Origin: Pieris napi | Lineage: Eukaryota > Arthropoda > Insecta > Lepidoptera > Pieridae | Direction: 5' to 3' | Length of the DNA stretch: 64,000 nt | Assembly: GCF_905475465.1 (NCBI RefSeq) | Contig: NC_062259.1 | Span: 1,746,501-1,810,500, forward strand | Shown: one piece after another, positions 10,287-21,183 of the stretch | How the letters are laid out: each line of letters begins with the position of its first letter | How positions within the stretch are numbered: position 1 is the first letter of the stretch | Made by a program: the position numbers and the translations under genes | Notes under the pieces: generated by a model | What the model was told of the DNA's origin: nothing | Databases searched by the model: none | The model's input: only the letters and a program-made list of their open reading frames with translations

Positions 10287-13200
10287 CTAGAATTTCATGA
10301 CCTTTTGAAATACGTTTGACCATTTCTATGAGTTACAATGTCACATTTCACAGCCTGGTTGCGATCAGGAATGAGAGTCGCTTTCCACCAAGCCAACCAC
10401 CACTGGATTTATCTGATTCCAGCCCTGAATTTAGGGCAACCCTGGGGTCTCCACAAAAGTGACTTCAAAAAATTCAGACTAGTAAACTGTTCCTTTCTGG
10501 GTGATTCTTGGGTCCAAATCTTTAGACTCGTTTTAAGGGCTGTCAAACTTAATTTAAAAGACTATTGACTATAGATACGGTCCTTGGTGTAGACCAGTGC
10601 CTAAACTAAGGGGGCAAACTAACCCACAGGGGGCAATTTTATTGTTAATTCGAACATTTATTAAAAATATGTATTCGGAATTGAATTTATTAAAAAATAT
10701 GTTTTGACAACAATTCATAAGTAATTTCTTCCTAAAACCTATCATTTGAGTTTCTTAATCAATTCTTTTTTTTAATATTAAAACTTATATGGTATATAGG
10801 CATACGAATTCTAGAAAAGCTAAGATGGGGCATGGGAAACACTGGTTTAGACCAAATAATTTAATTCTATAAGCATGACTTACTTTATCACACGCTTTGG
10901 TCAAGTCAAAATGATAAACCTCTTTGAATTCAGTGAAAACAATTTTTTTAAAGTTCTTACCGATGGCTTCGAGGATCTGCTTCGCCTGCAACTCCTGAGG
11001 CAACACCCTGAAGTCCAGGAACCAGGCCTCGCCCCAGGACAACGTGAACGAAGCCAGGATTAGGAACACCTGGTACACTGGTTGGGCCGCATTGGGCCAC
11101 TGGAAGCAGAATTTCGTGTTAAAGAAAAAATGGGAACGGAAGTCTTAAGGCGTCGAGTTGTCTCTCTCCCTAAAATATGGCGAGGGGGCCGATGGCTGAC
11201 CATGCTACTTGTGGTGACTGGTCGTACTTGAATTCGTGTATGCGGTGATGTTATTTGTTTCTACTATGTATTTGCTTGTTGTTCCCACGAGAATGTAAGT
11301 GCGTGCTCCTATTTCAACATGCCTCCTGCTGATAGTTTTTTATTAGTGGTATTATTATTAATTACTTAAGATGTCATGTGGAACATGGTGCAATGGTTGC
11401 AGCTCACACATTGTGTAAAACAAAACACAACATGGTAATAACTCGTATTTCTTTCGAACAAGATGCAAAATGCAAGTGCATTGTTCAGGAGTCTTACGAT
11501 TTAATAATTCGGGTGTTTCCGAGAATACTCGGCTATTGTAAAAAGGTTTCGCCAAAGACATTTACAAGCATTCGACTAATCTGTGACCAGTTTTTGTCAC
11601 GTGACTTCTAATATTTTTTAATAAATTCACTACTATTCTACTCCATAACACTATTTAAGGGTAAATTTTATACAGAGACTCAATAACACTTTTATTTGAT
11701 ACTTACATCAAACACGAACACTTTGGCGATCAAAAAGGCACACGTACCGCTCGTTGTGAGCTGAAAAAAAAAGTTTCATTGGAATTTTGAACTTTTTTAC
11801 AATAAACCTGTACTTACTCCCTAGATGAGAACAGTGCCCCATGTGGACCTAATTCACTCTTTATAAGCATGCGGTGCCCCAGGGAGCAGTACTCAGTACC
11901 AGCTCTTTCCACTTGACTGTATTCTACGAAGAGCGTTTCGAATCGATGATCTGATGATTCCGAGCTTGACCCCTTGGCGTTGCATAGAAATGTGGGGTCA
12001 CTCAGCATGACCCCCGCATTTAACATGGAGTGTTTAGAGTTGTTCGGATGCTGCTGAGTTTCATTACACGTCTCCTCAACGTTCCACAACTGAGCGTTTT
12101 TCAAAGCAGTTTTTGCCTATGTGGAACCAGCTGCCCACTGAAGTATTTCCGAACCAATTCTACTTAGACTTCTAGAGGAAAAGAGTGTGCCAATTCTTAA
12201 AAGGCCCTTGTGGCATTGAGTGTCCATGTTATCACTTAACATCAGATGAGCCTCCTGCCCATACACCAAGCTTCTTTAGTCTTTGTATATGACCACGAAA
12301 CTGATACCCATATTCTGATGCTGCTGCTTTAAGTCTTCGAAGAGAGAACAAGTATTATATCGCAGAGCAGTGTTGGCCTAGTGGCTTCAGCGTGCAACTC
12401 TCATCCCTGAGGTCGTAGGTTCGATCCCTGGCTATGCACCAATGGACTTTCTTTCTATGTGCGTATTTAACAATCGCTCGGTGAAGGAAAACATCGTTTG
12501 GAAACCAAGACCCAAAAAGTTGACGGCGTGTGTCAGGCACTGGAGTCTGATCACCTACTTGCCTCTTAAATCGAAAAATGATCATGAAACAGATTCAGAA
12601 ATCTGAGGCCCAGACCTAAAGAAGTTGTAGCGCCACTGATTTATTTATATGTAAAAAGTAAAAAAAAGTACTCACCGCTATCACACTCCAATTATTAATA
12701 TATAATATGGCGTAGAATAATATTAATAGTAAAAATCTTAATATTGCAACCAGTACTATATCGAATAATGACACTTTGATGTCATAATGTATAATCTCTC
12801 TCGTAAATATTTGTATTAATGTTTCGCCACGCATCTGAAAATTAATAAAAATATTTTAATTATATATTAATATTATAATTGTATATCAAAAATCATTTAT
12901 TCATATACTAGGTAACACAATGTACACTTATGAACGTCCAAAAAAATATATGAATTCTAATTTTACATTTACAAATTCTCAAACCAAGTGCGCAGAACGG
13001 AAGAGAAGAACAGGTAATAAACGTAGTAAATGTAGAATTAGAAGCATTAATATGTATTTCTTTACTGACGAGTCATAAGTGTACATTATGTTATTTATAT
13101 GATTGAATGATTTTTAACTTTAAAATAAAAATGGCAACCCATTTCACCACCAGACCAGGTCAAAGACCTGGACCTTAACATACGAATCGGGGGTCTCATA

Positions 13201-14365
13201 GCCTGGCGGTCTTATTAAGTGGCAGCTAGGTGAGGGGTACCGGGTTCGATTCCCGGTTCGAGGGCAAGTTTTAATTTAATTTAAATTTGTTCTCGGCCTT
13301 TGGGAGGGTTGTGCGGTACCGGGCGAGTGCCTAAACCATACATGAAGGACACGGTCGAATTTCTAAAGACAAGCACAAATTGCTAATGCACAAATCGTGC
13401 CAGAGCCATAAAAAAACAAAAAAAAAACATACGAATCATTTAATAGCTCGGCCATCCAAATCAGCCCTCGAACAGAAGAGTTATGACAAAAAAAAAACAA
13501 ATTTATAGATAGGTACGATAGTTTTATGTATAAATGTGGTCGTTTGTTGTACGTAAATACATTTTTTTTTGTTATACGGAACGAAGAGAAAAAACAACAA
13601 AAAAACAAATTACAATAATTTCTAATTTGACTACTATCAATAAGTAAATTATTTTGTTTACTGGCCATATTGACAGTTTCAAAGTTTGTTTACGACTGAT
13701 AATACACGATAGGTGACGATTGTGCATTTAGTAACTGAGACCAAAATTTCCTACAAGCAATGTAATCTACGAATAATGGCACAAGAGTTAATGCAATTAA
13801 CAATAACAAAGGCGAGATGGCTGTTTATGACCTCAAGTGTCTTTCTTAGAAATTTAGGCACCTCAATAGGTTAGTTTTGTAAGCTGATTATAAACTTAAG
13901 AATGTTTTGATGTCTAAATATGAAAATATTTCTTCGTAATAGAGAATGGCTGTTGCGTTATAAAGAGAATGTATGGGTTTTGTGTTAAGGTGCGAACAGA
14001 CTATATAACATAACATGTTATACAACATTGCTATACAACATGTTTCAGATAATGTGGACACTGAATGTTATAAAACATGTTATAATAACATGTTATTTAT
14101 ATGTATGCTAGGGCCTAGGACGAACCCAGCATCTACGTTTTTTGTTTTTCTTTTGTTATTTAAAATGGTTATATAACATTGTTATATTGCATTGTTATTC
14201 TAATGTGTACAGTATTGTTTTATGTTATAATGTTGAATAACAAGGTTACATAATGTGGACGTGTTATAAAACACAAGTTATATAATATGTTACATAGTCT
14301 GTACGCACCCTTATATCAAACAAATATATTTACGTTATATATATGACAAGCTCTATACTGAAAAG

Positions 14366-14419
<54 letters not shown>

Positions 14420-17400
14420 CTTTTCAGTAACGAATGATGTATAAAGAGTTTCCACTGTACGTATTATTATTTTTATTAATAGTAGAATTTTAACAATAGC
14501 ACAATTTACTAAAAATATCAGCGTTGTGTTAAATACTATTAATTAAATGGCAACATTTTTTATATCAGAATCGTTTAAAAATAACAGCCTTTGGTAGAAT
14601 TTTGAGAATTTCTGCTTTTTAGCAGTATTTAGTGATAAATACTTGTAATATTAAAAAAAATAGCAGCATATTTTGAAAATCGCAGGTTAGTGTTATAAAT
14701 AGTGTTGTTATACATAATAGCAGATTGTTATAAATAAAATAGCAGATACATACCACAACACATATAAGCCACATCAGACTGGTAAAAAGGAGGTCGAACG
14801 TGACAAAGAGACAAAAAAATCTTCGTATACTGGACATGCTCCCTTGAGGCCTGTGACCCGCAACCAAGTCCTCGGACAAGAGATTCACGGACTGCGATTG
14901 AGCTGGAAATATTTTAGGATGTCAGGTGAAGCTGAACGGGAGAGTGAGAGGGAGAATCTCTTTCTTATTCTACGCGTTTGATAAGGAAGGAAACAAGTCT
15001 CGTTTGAGCGCTGTCAAGTATGTCAAACTTCATACAGATAAAATAGTTTGGCAACTGACATTTTTTTTATATAACAAACGGACAGTAAGGCTCACCTGAT
15101 GTTAAGTGATATGCCCAAGAAACCTTTCAATTTCAGAGCTCGCAAATACGTTGTCGGCCTTTAAGGAATTAGTACGCTCTTTTTAAGGATTCGAAGTGGT
15201 ATAGGTTCGGAAATACCTACCGCCCATGGACACTTACATTGCCAAAGGGCTCGCGTGTGCGTTGCCGGCCTTTTAAGATATTGTATTATTTTCTTGAATA
15301 AAAGTCTAGAATTTCCCTTTTTTCTTTAAAAACTGATTCATGTTGGTAGTATACGACGCCCAGAATAAATAAAAAAAACACCAGTATTGTCTTTCCGGGA
15401 ATCAAACCATGAACGAACGTTTTTAAAATGGCGAGTGGATTTTATTATTAAAATTATATACCCAAACTTCTGTACGGCCTTTGGGACATGCTGCCAATTA
15501 GCGACTCCGCTGCCTCGCGGATGTGATAATCAGCCATCTGAAATTCAAACACATAAATAAAAAAATACCCTTGACCCTGCCGTCAGATATATGTGCAATC
15601 AGGCAAAGGCTGGTCACCGACTTGCATATTACATTGACAAATCATAAAACAGATAGGGGCCGTTCAGGTATTACGTATGCAGATTTACTTAATCCCCCCC
15701 CCCACCTCCCTTTTGTCAGCAAAAGTTAACAAAGCTCTCAAAAATAATAGTAGGTTTTCAAGCATTGACAATGTGTGGGTAATATGTGTAAAAAAGTAAA
15801 TAATTACTGTTGACTGGTACTTGTACTAAATAAGAAAATCAAAGCCCCCCCCCTGCCCCTATAGTGCTTAAACATACATAAATCTGAGGCCCATACCTAA
15901 AAAGGTTGTAGCGCCACTGATTTATTATTTTATTTCTATGCATATATAAATTTAATTTGGTTGTCAATCTAAGCGATGAAGCTATGATAAATTTACAAAT
16001 GATTCATCCAAATCTAGTTCAAGAGTTAAATTACACAAAACAAACAGGTCACTGTTATCACTATATATTAAGATAATAAATAAAAATAAGCAAATGTGAG
16101 TCGCTGAAACCAGTCATAGATTAATTGAAACCAATTCAATCAATCAATTCACTTTTGTCTATGTGGTCTGTCAGTCACTCGTGGTATGGACACATATATT
16201 TATGGCTGATCATTCATCTATAAACTAAAACTGAGGCTTAAATTATTGGGTTGTAGCGCTACTTGATTATGATAATAAATTTTAATATTTGTATCCAGCT
16301 CAACCAGACTTGCTCACTGGTTTCTTATTTAGTAGTTTTAGATCATACAGACAGATTTATTTATTTATTTATTTAGGAAACTAAACAGATACATCACTAT
16401 ACAGAAAAAATAAGATAAATGTAAAACATAAAATAAATAGACACATACATATCCACAAAAGAAGTTTCACTAATAAAAAATACAATACAAAATAAAACAA
16501 GACAAAACATGACAGCACAAAATCTAACACTAAACTAGCAGCTATAAAAAAAACAAGGAAGATACAAGGCTTAAGACATTAAGAGTTTTAACTTATTCTT
16601 AAATGAAGCAGTAGAGGAGTGCGAAAAAGGGTCGATGTTAGTGATAGAATGTGGTCATTACATTTTAGATTTAAATATAAGTAGTTGTATTAGCGTTGTA
16701 TTATACATTATCTTTATAAAATTTTACAGAATTTATATGTACAAGCCAACTAACGCTATAACACTATAGAAACTGCATTTTTGTATTATTATTACTGTAT
16801 ATAGTGACATGGTGATTAGTTAAGTACTGATTACTTAAGATGTCATGTGGAACATGGTGTAATTGTTGCAGCTCCTCACAAACATTGTGTTAACTGTAAA
16901 CCAAAAAACTTGGTGATTAAAAAGAGTGGCAGAGAGTTTATTGCCAGTTCTTCTCTTCTTTTCTACGCCCTTGATTTCAGAGCTAGCAGTAAATGTAAAA
17001 TTGGAAGCATTTAATATATATATCTTTTTTGACGTTCATAGGTGTACATTGTGTTACCTATATGATTAAATGATTTTGAATTTTTGACTTTGACATCAGT
17101 GACTCTCATCCCTGAGGTTGCACATTCGAATCACAGTGCACCTGTGACTTTCTGTCTATGCACACATATAACACATGCTCATACGGCAAAGTATACGCAA
17201 AACATTATAAGGCTAGCACAGAAAGCTCACCGCCTATTTGCCTTAAGGTTTTTTCTTAAATGGTAATGAAACGGATACAGAAATCTCAGACCCAGACCTT
17301 AGAAGGGTGTAAGTACCCTTTGTTTATATAAATAAAAATTATAAGCAAATGCAGCTTCCAGTAAGAGTGTGGATGTGAAAATGAAAATATAATAAGGTAA

Positions 17401-19274
17401 ATAAAAAGATTAGGGCATAATTATTGAGGATTTATTTCATTTTCTTTTAAATTGACAATAATATTATATACCATTGCTAATATTGGTCACAAAACCTATA
17501 TTCTAACATAAACCCTATCAGAGAAGAAGAAACTGAAAACTGAAACTGAACAGAAATATATAATTGTAAAGTCTAACTCAATACATAATATTCAATTGAT
17601 ATTTATATGATATAATAAGTTGAATTTGTGTATGCGGTGATGTTAGTTATTTCAACTATGTATTTGTGTGTTCCCATGAGAATGTAAGTGCATGCTCCTA
17701 TTTCACCATGCCTCCTGCTGAGATAAGACAAATCATTGTTTTTAATTTATTTTATTATAATTTATTACTTAAGATGTAATGTGGAACATGGTGTAATGGT
17801 TGCAGCTCCATACAAACATTGTGTAAAACAAAAAACTTGGTGATTAAAAAGACTGGCGGAGAGTTTATAGCCAGTTCTTCTCTTCCGTTCTACGCCCTTG
17901 AAAAAATTGGCAGTAAATGTAAAATCAGAAGCATTTCATATATATATATATATAATTTTTTTTTTATATTCCTAAGTGTACATTGTGTTACCTATATGAA
18001 TAAATGACTTTGACTTTAATTTGTAATATTAGCCCAATTTTAAACTACTCATAGTCAAAAATTATAGGTGGTTACAAAGATGAGACCATTTATGAAACAA
18101 GTTTTTGCTGTACAAACAAAACTTATATATATGACTATTAAAATTCAATTGTAAAATATCTGGTACATTAGTGTATGTCCGCAAATGTTCGACCTTAATG
18201 GACCTTTTTAAAATGTACGTATATAAACTACTATGTTATCACTCCGATTAAAGTTACAAATAATTTGTTTTGACTAATTCTTATCATTAAATGAAGTGTC
18301 CTTGTTAACAAGTTGTGTCCTCTGTATAAATAATGAGTCATCTATATTCAGAATTTTTAATTAAAAATGAATATCTAAACGAAATCTATCAAATTACCTT
18401 GTCTTGTGTACAGTTGCTCACATCACATGTATATTATTTAAATGCGTTTGGTGGGTTTAATTACGATTAGGACATCTCGTTTTACTTAAATTATAAAAAT
18501 TCTATTGATTAATAAGCACTTAAACTTTATTTATAAATATAGTCACAAATTTTTGTAAAAAGTAATAACACTTGTTCAACACAATAGAATTATTTTAAAT
18601 TATTCTATTGGTCTATCAACTGTCACTTATGAGCTGTGACAATTGATACTTTTTGTTTGTCAACTGACAGTTACACAACAGCTACAAATCTAATTTATTA
18701 TAAAATTAAGAGTATTAATTATTTTAAAACGTGTCAGTAAAAAGTAAGTGTTAGAATTGTTACATAGTTAATATAATTGATATTTTTTTATAAATTAAGT
18801 ACTTTATTTTTTGTGACTGACCTCTAGTATCGATTAGCTGAACTACGCTAGCAAACACTTCCGCGTTTGCGACTAATTTGCGTCGTTTATTGACGTGTGT
18901 TAACAGTGAGTAGTGACACGTATTTGTGTTATTAGCTGCTACTGAATGTTGTCTCCGACACTGTCTTTGTATGTTTGCAGAGTGAGTTCACGGTACGGCG
19001 GCGGTATCACTAACATCAAATGAAGAGCCTGCACGTTTGCTTCCTGGTCTATAAAAGGGCAAACGCCTGACGGGTCTACCAATACTTAGCATCTCAAGAC
19101 AACAGTGCGGCTGCAGGACTGGTGGTGGTGGCAAATAATAATCACCTGGGAGACGCCAAGCCCACCAGACCTAAGCAAATAAAGTCCGTCAGGAAAAGGG
19201 AGAGTTGACACTCTCCTGTTGCAGAACATACTTTGGAAATTGGAAGTGTCATTTAGAAGTGGAGAAGTCTCCAT
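10135..19274 (-). CDS. Start1: STARD3/Start1-like MENTAL-domain protein, partial (START domain not found)
   Basis: STARD3-family proteins sit in late-endosome membranes through a four-helix MENTAL domain and move cholesterol by a C-terminal START domain. Minus-strand exons 14902-14754, 12834-12676, 11760-11707, 11099-10961 and 10286-10135 join in phase. They give the family landmarks: RRFFCLFVTFDLLF, a helix-rich SLFDIVLVAILRFLLL segment, NNWSVIA, CAFLIAKVF, and SWGEAWFLDFRVLPQE, which corresponds to the WFLDFKVLPQE of human STARD3. A tentative first coding exon at 19274-19166 supplies the required phase. The last exon ends in phase 0 at GATCAG|GTATGT with no stop, so the gene continues to the left; I found no START-domain exon in 1-10,134. 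Upstream on the same strand lies sanpodo. Confidence 0.88.
10961..11099 (-). CDS. Start1: STARD3-like exon (fourth MENTAL helix)
   Basis: Acceptor GCTTCCAG, donor ATCG|GTAAGA. WPNAAQPVYQVFLILASF is followed by SWGEAWFLDFRVLPQE, the diagnostic end of the MENTAL domain. Confidence 0.93.
11225..11450 (+). repeat. non-LTR 3' end in a STARD3-like intron
   Basis: Shares GTATGCGGTGATGTTA, GAATGTAAGTGC, CATGCCTCCTGCTGA and AAGATGTCATGTGGAACATGG with 17630-17830, in the same orientation. Confidence 0.7.
11707..11760 (-). CDS. Start1: STARD3-like small exon (18 codons)
   Basis: Acceptor TTTTTTTCAG, donor GAT|GTAAGT; LTTSGTCAFLIAKVFVFD corresponds to the SSAFLIVKVI stretch of STARD3. It is too short to stand out as an open frame; found by phase and similarity. 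Confidence 0.87.
11965..12270 (+). repeat. jockey-like LINE 3' fragment
   Basis: Decayed copy of 7896-8280 (TTGGCGTTGCATAGAAATG, GTGGAACCAGCTGCCCACTG, CATCAGATGAGCCTCCTGCC) with internal deletions. It lies in an intron of the STARD3-like gene, opposite in orientation. Confidence 0.75.
12358..12650 (+). repeat. tRNA-headed SINE, nearly full length
   Basis: AGCAGTGTTGGCCTAGTGG carries an A-box-like TGGCCTAGTGG and GTAGGTTCGATCCCTGG a B box. The body has AACATCGTTTGGAAACC, CTGATCACCTACTTGCC and AGAAGTTGTAGCGCCACTG, with target tail TTATTTAT. Pol III-type internal promoter by sequence only. Confidence 0.85.
12676..12834 (-). CDS. Start1: STARD3-like exon (second and third MENTAL helices)
   Basis: Acceptor AATTTTCAG, donor GCG|GTGAGT, 53 codons in phase 0. 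TREIIHYDIKVSLFDIV and then LRFLLLILFYAIL and NNWSVIA correspond to the EIIQYNFKTSFFDIF and WWVIAV parts of STARD3. Confidence 0.92.
12890..13130 (+). repeat. rearranged non-LTR 3' ends
   Basis: Holds inverted (TGTACACTTATGAACGTC) and direct (AAGTGTACATTATGTTA) arms of the GTGTACATT family, so it is a foldback of two fragments. Confidence 0.55.
13135..13360 (+). repeat. second SINE family with a B box
   Basis: CATAGCCTGGCGGTC followed by GGGTTCGATTCCCGG makes a tRNA-like head; the tail has CTCGGCCTTTGGGAGGGTTG and CCATACATGAAGGACACG. Different from the GGCCTAGTGG SINE. Confidence 0.6.
13780..14460 (+). repeat. pogo/Tigger-like non-autonomous element with a long TA palindrome
   Basis: GCAATTAACAATAACAAAGG to CTTCGTAATAGAGAATGG is shared with 42265-42350 and 43495-43610, where a second transposon splits the copy. 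The right part holds the 72-nt palindrome 14357-14428 and ends in AAAGAGTTTCCACTGTA. Confidence 0.6.
14357..14428. repeat. 72-nt perfect palindrome with (TA)n centre
   Basis: ACTGAAAAGCTCTATATA at the left edge is the exact reverse complement of TATATAGAGCTTTTCAGT at the right, with pure TA repeats between. It can extrude or fold as one long hairpin. Confidence 0.95.
14754..14902 (-). CDS. Start1: STARD3-like exon (first MENTAL helix)
   Basis: Acceptor ATTTCCAG, donor GTG|GTATGT. Encodes QSQSVNLLSEDL, then SSIRRFFCLFVTFDLLF and TSLMWLICVV. The core corresponds to RRTFCLFVTFDLLF of human STARD3. Confidence 0.9.
15065..15295 (-). repeat. jockey-like LINE 3' fragment, inverted
   Basis: CTCACCTGATGTTAAGTGAT, CCGCCCATGGACAC and CGTTGCCGGCCTTTTAA are the minus-strand forms of the LINE tail. 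Confidence 0.75.
15580..15930 (+). repeat. SINE remnant split by a GTTCAAGTATTACGTA MITE
   Basis: SINE pieces (GGCTGGTCACCGACTTGC, then AAACATACATAAATCTGAGG and AGGTTGTAGCGCCACTG) flank 15658-15865. That interval starts GGCCGTTCAGGTATTACGTA and has poly-C runs near both ends, like the MITE at 53028. Confidence 0.55.
16355..16670 (-). repeat. LINE end, inverted (TTTA)n tail
   Basis: (TTTA)n followed by AAACTAAACAGATACATCAC and CAGTAGAGGAGTGCGAAAAA; same layout as 6568. Confidence 0.45.
16800..17092 (+). repeat. non-LTR 3' end (GTGTACATT family)
   Basis: ACTTAAGATGTCATGTGGAA, AAAGAGTGGCAGAGAGTTT, GGTGTACATTGTGTTACC and a TGACTTTGAC end; second full copy at 17630-18025. Confidence 0.75.
17095..17320 (+). 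repeat. SINE remnant
   Basis: CATCCCTGAGGTTGCACATT, CTTTCTGTCTATG, ATACAGAAATCTCAGACCC and AGAAGGGTGTAAG follow the order of the 12358 SINE, diverged; the B box is broken. Confidence 0.6.
17630..18025 (+). repeat. non-LTR 3' end (GTGTACATT family), longer copy
   Basis: Runs from TTTGTGTATGCGGTGATG through CATGCCTCCTGCTGAGA and GACTGGCGGAGAGTTTATAG to TATGAATAAATGACTTTGAC. Confidence 0.75.
18030..19165. other. no supported exon; possible upstream region of the STARD3-like gene
   Basis: Mostly unique AT-rich sequence. TGTCAACTGACAG-type motifs cluster at 18610-18670, and 18835-19050 is richer in CpG. No promoter element can be assigned. Confidence 0.4.
19166..19274 (-). CDS. Start1: tentative first coding exon of the STARD3-like gene
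   Basis: ATG in a good context (CAAAATGG), then METSPLLNDTSNFQ and 36 codons to a possible donor G|GTGGGC whose phase (1) fits the next exon, which starts with two bases of a codon. Support is only phase, start context and open frame. Another GTGATT donor 24 nt further on would not keep frame. Confidence 0.4.
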
Positions 19275-19732
19275 TTTGGTACAGTTGGAAAACCACCCTT
19301 TTTTATCATTTTGGTTTATACGTAGGTGTGTGCATTGTGTGTGAAGGTGTGTGAGGTATTTGTATTACGATCGTGTTCAATGATAAGTTGATGGTAAAAA
19401 TTTTGGCGGGAAAGGACGGCAATTTTTTTTATTTCTTGAAAAATTTGGATTGGTCGTGATTAACATGTCAAAATAACAACAAATATTCATAAAATTTTCT
19501 TTAATTCAACAAATATATATTCTACAAATTCCACAAAATATATTACATTATACGTCACGTCATGTATGTTAAGGGTAAGTTAGATTCAAGAGATTACAGA
19601 AAGCTTGGCTTAGTCTATGCTAAATTATTGAAATTTGGCGCGAAATAAGCTATAGCGTATTTATCCTCTTTATACGTATTTATGTGTTATTACTGTAGTT
19701 TTACTTATGACGATATTAATTTTGTAGTTTTA

Positions 19733-20177
19733 CGCCCGAACCCAATAACCTATCTCAACCCATAATCCACCATCTGAGATGGTAATCTTAATCCAAATGT
19801 TGGATTAAGATTACCATCTCGACGGATTGTAATAGCCATCTGTCGATACAAGCTATCCATGGGAGGTCGGATCGATGACTGTGGATAGACCTTTGTATGA
19901 AAATGACAGTTGACGAAAGGTCGATTTCAACAGTTAATTATTTTAACAAATTTTAAAATAATTAACTGATTATTCACTTTATTTGGCTTACATTGATCAA
20001 ATATGAGTGAAAACTCGGTAAAATGGAACGACAAAGAGCATTTCATCCGTCGCCAAAAATGGATTGTCTTCGTAGGGTTTGGTTATTGGGATGCAGGTAG
20101 CAGATCGATCGACAGTCACGGTCTGATCTCAGTTTGTTTTCAATCTGAGATAGTGGATTAATTATTGGGTTCAGGCG
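19733..20177 (+). mobile_element. PIF/Harbinger-type MITE with coding start and perfect 21-bp hairpin
   Basis: Ends CGCCCGAACCCAATAA and TTATTGGGTTCAGGCG are inverted repeats (15 of 16). The flanks are TTA on both sides (19730-19732, 20178-20180), the target site typical of PIF/Harbinger. At 20003 an ATG opens MSENSVKWNDKEHFIRR, which looks like the start of a Myb/MADF-like transposon protein cut short by deletion. 19776-19820 is a 21-bp perfect stem with a 3-nt loop. It lies between the STARD3-like gene and sanpodo. Confidence 0.75.
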
Positions 20178-20179
20178 TT

Positions 20180-20950
20180 ACTTAATTGTCCCCTAGATAG
20201 CGGTTTTAATAATTTCGCGCCAAATTGAATACCTTTAGCTCCACATATAAGTTAAAAAGTTTCCTTTACCAAAAACAACAGAAGCTAGTCTTTGATTGAC
20301 AACTTTAAATACGATTATCTTAACAACCCATTACCACATTTACACTCATCCAACTGGAAATAAAAACCCAGAAGAACCAAAATAATCGCCAGTGATACAC
20401 TCTATACTCTACCGCCTGACAATTGACAACGCGTTTGTTTCAATACCCTGCCCCCAGAGCTAAGTGTACTAATAAGAACATTACTTCCATAGTAATTTAT
20501 AAATATTTTTTCCTTTTCGTCGATGTAATGTATTAAGTTTAATAGTTAAAAAAAAGTACTAAACTCATTACACTGAAGAGAAAAAGCGTATACAATTGTT
20601 TCACTGATTAAATATAATTACGGACGATACAACCGCAGATTACCACGGTAATTTTGACGAATGTCTAGAACGTAATAAGTAACGTACCACTCTTTTCGCG
20701 TAAATATTACTAGATAGATATATCATTACCACTATTTGCTTTTAAACTGTCGCATTAACTTTTATAATTATTTGGTTTTACAATCTAAACTAAAACTATC
20801 TTTGTGGTTGATGCTATATCGACGATGAAGTAATAGATAATTATCTATTCCAATAAATATCTTAAATCAATAAATACAGAACATTTTCTCTAGTTCTTTT
20901 AAGTCTATAAAAAAATCATATAGGGATGGACTGATTTCAAAATTGTCTCG
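20180..20950. other. intergenic, downstream of sanpodo
   Basis: AT-rich, no repeats or exons recognised. It should hold the sanpodo 3' UTR (minus strand), but I saw no AATAAA on that strand in the first 200 bases. Confidence 0.4.
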
Positions 20951-20953
20951 TGT

Positions 20954-21183
20954 CTAATACCATCTTGCTGTCCCTACCCCAACTCTATTATCTGGTGGGT
21001 CCCTCGCACAGCAGTACGAAGCCAGTATACCAATAGTAGACAGGCCCAAAGATAGAACACTGATGCTGCACACAGCACCAGAGGTGATGTCGTTCAGAGC
21101 TGTTCCAGACTTCGGCTGGATGCAGAGGAGGAGTAGTAGACCAAAAGCGCTGAGGAGCGAGAACGACGATAACACGATGTAAC
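20954..21183 (-). CDS. spdo: sanpodo exon 4 (membrane segments 3-4, stop)
   Basis: Acceptor ATTTTTGTAG. Encodes two further hydrophobic segments (starting YIVLSSFSLL and SGAVCSISVLSL) joined by a short loop, a short tail, and TAG at 20956-20954. Confidence 0.88.

Noticed and set aside
12380..12440. possible tRNA gene
   Set aside because: Same reason: head of the GGCCTAGTGG SINE, repeated at 24535, 44353 and 48460.
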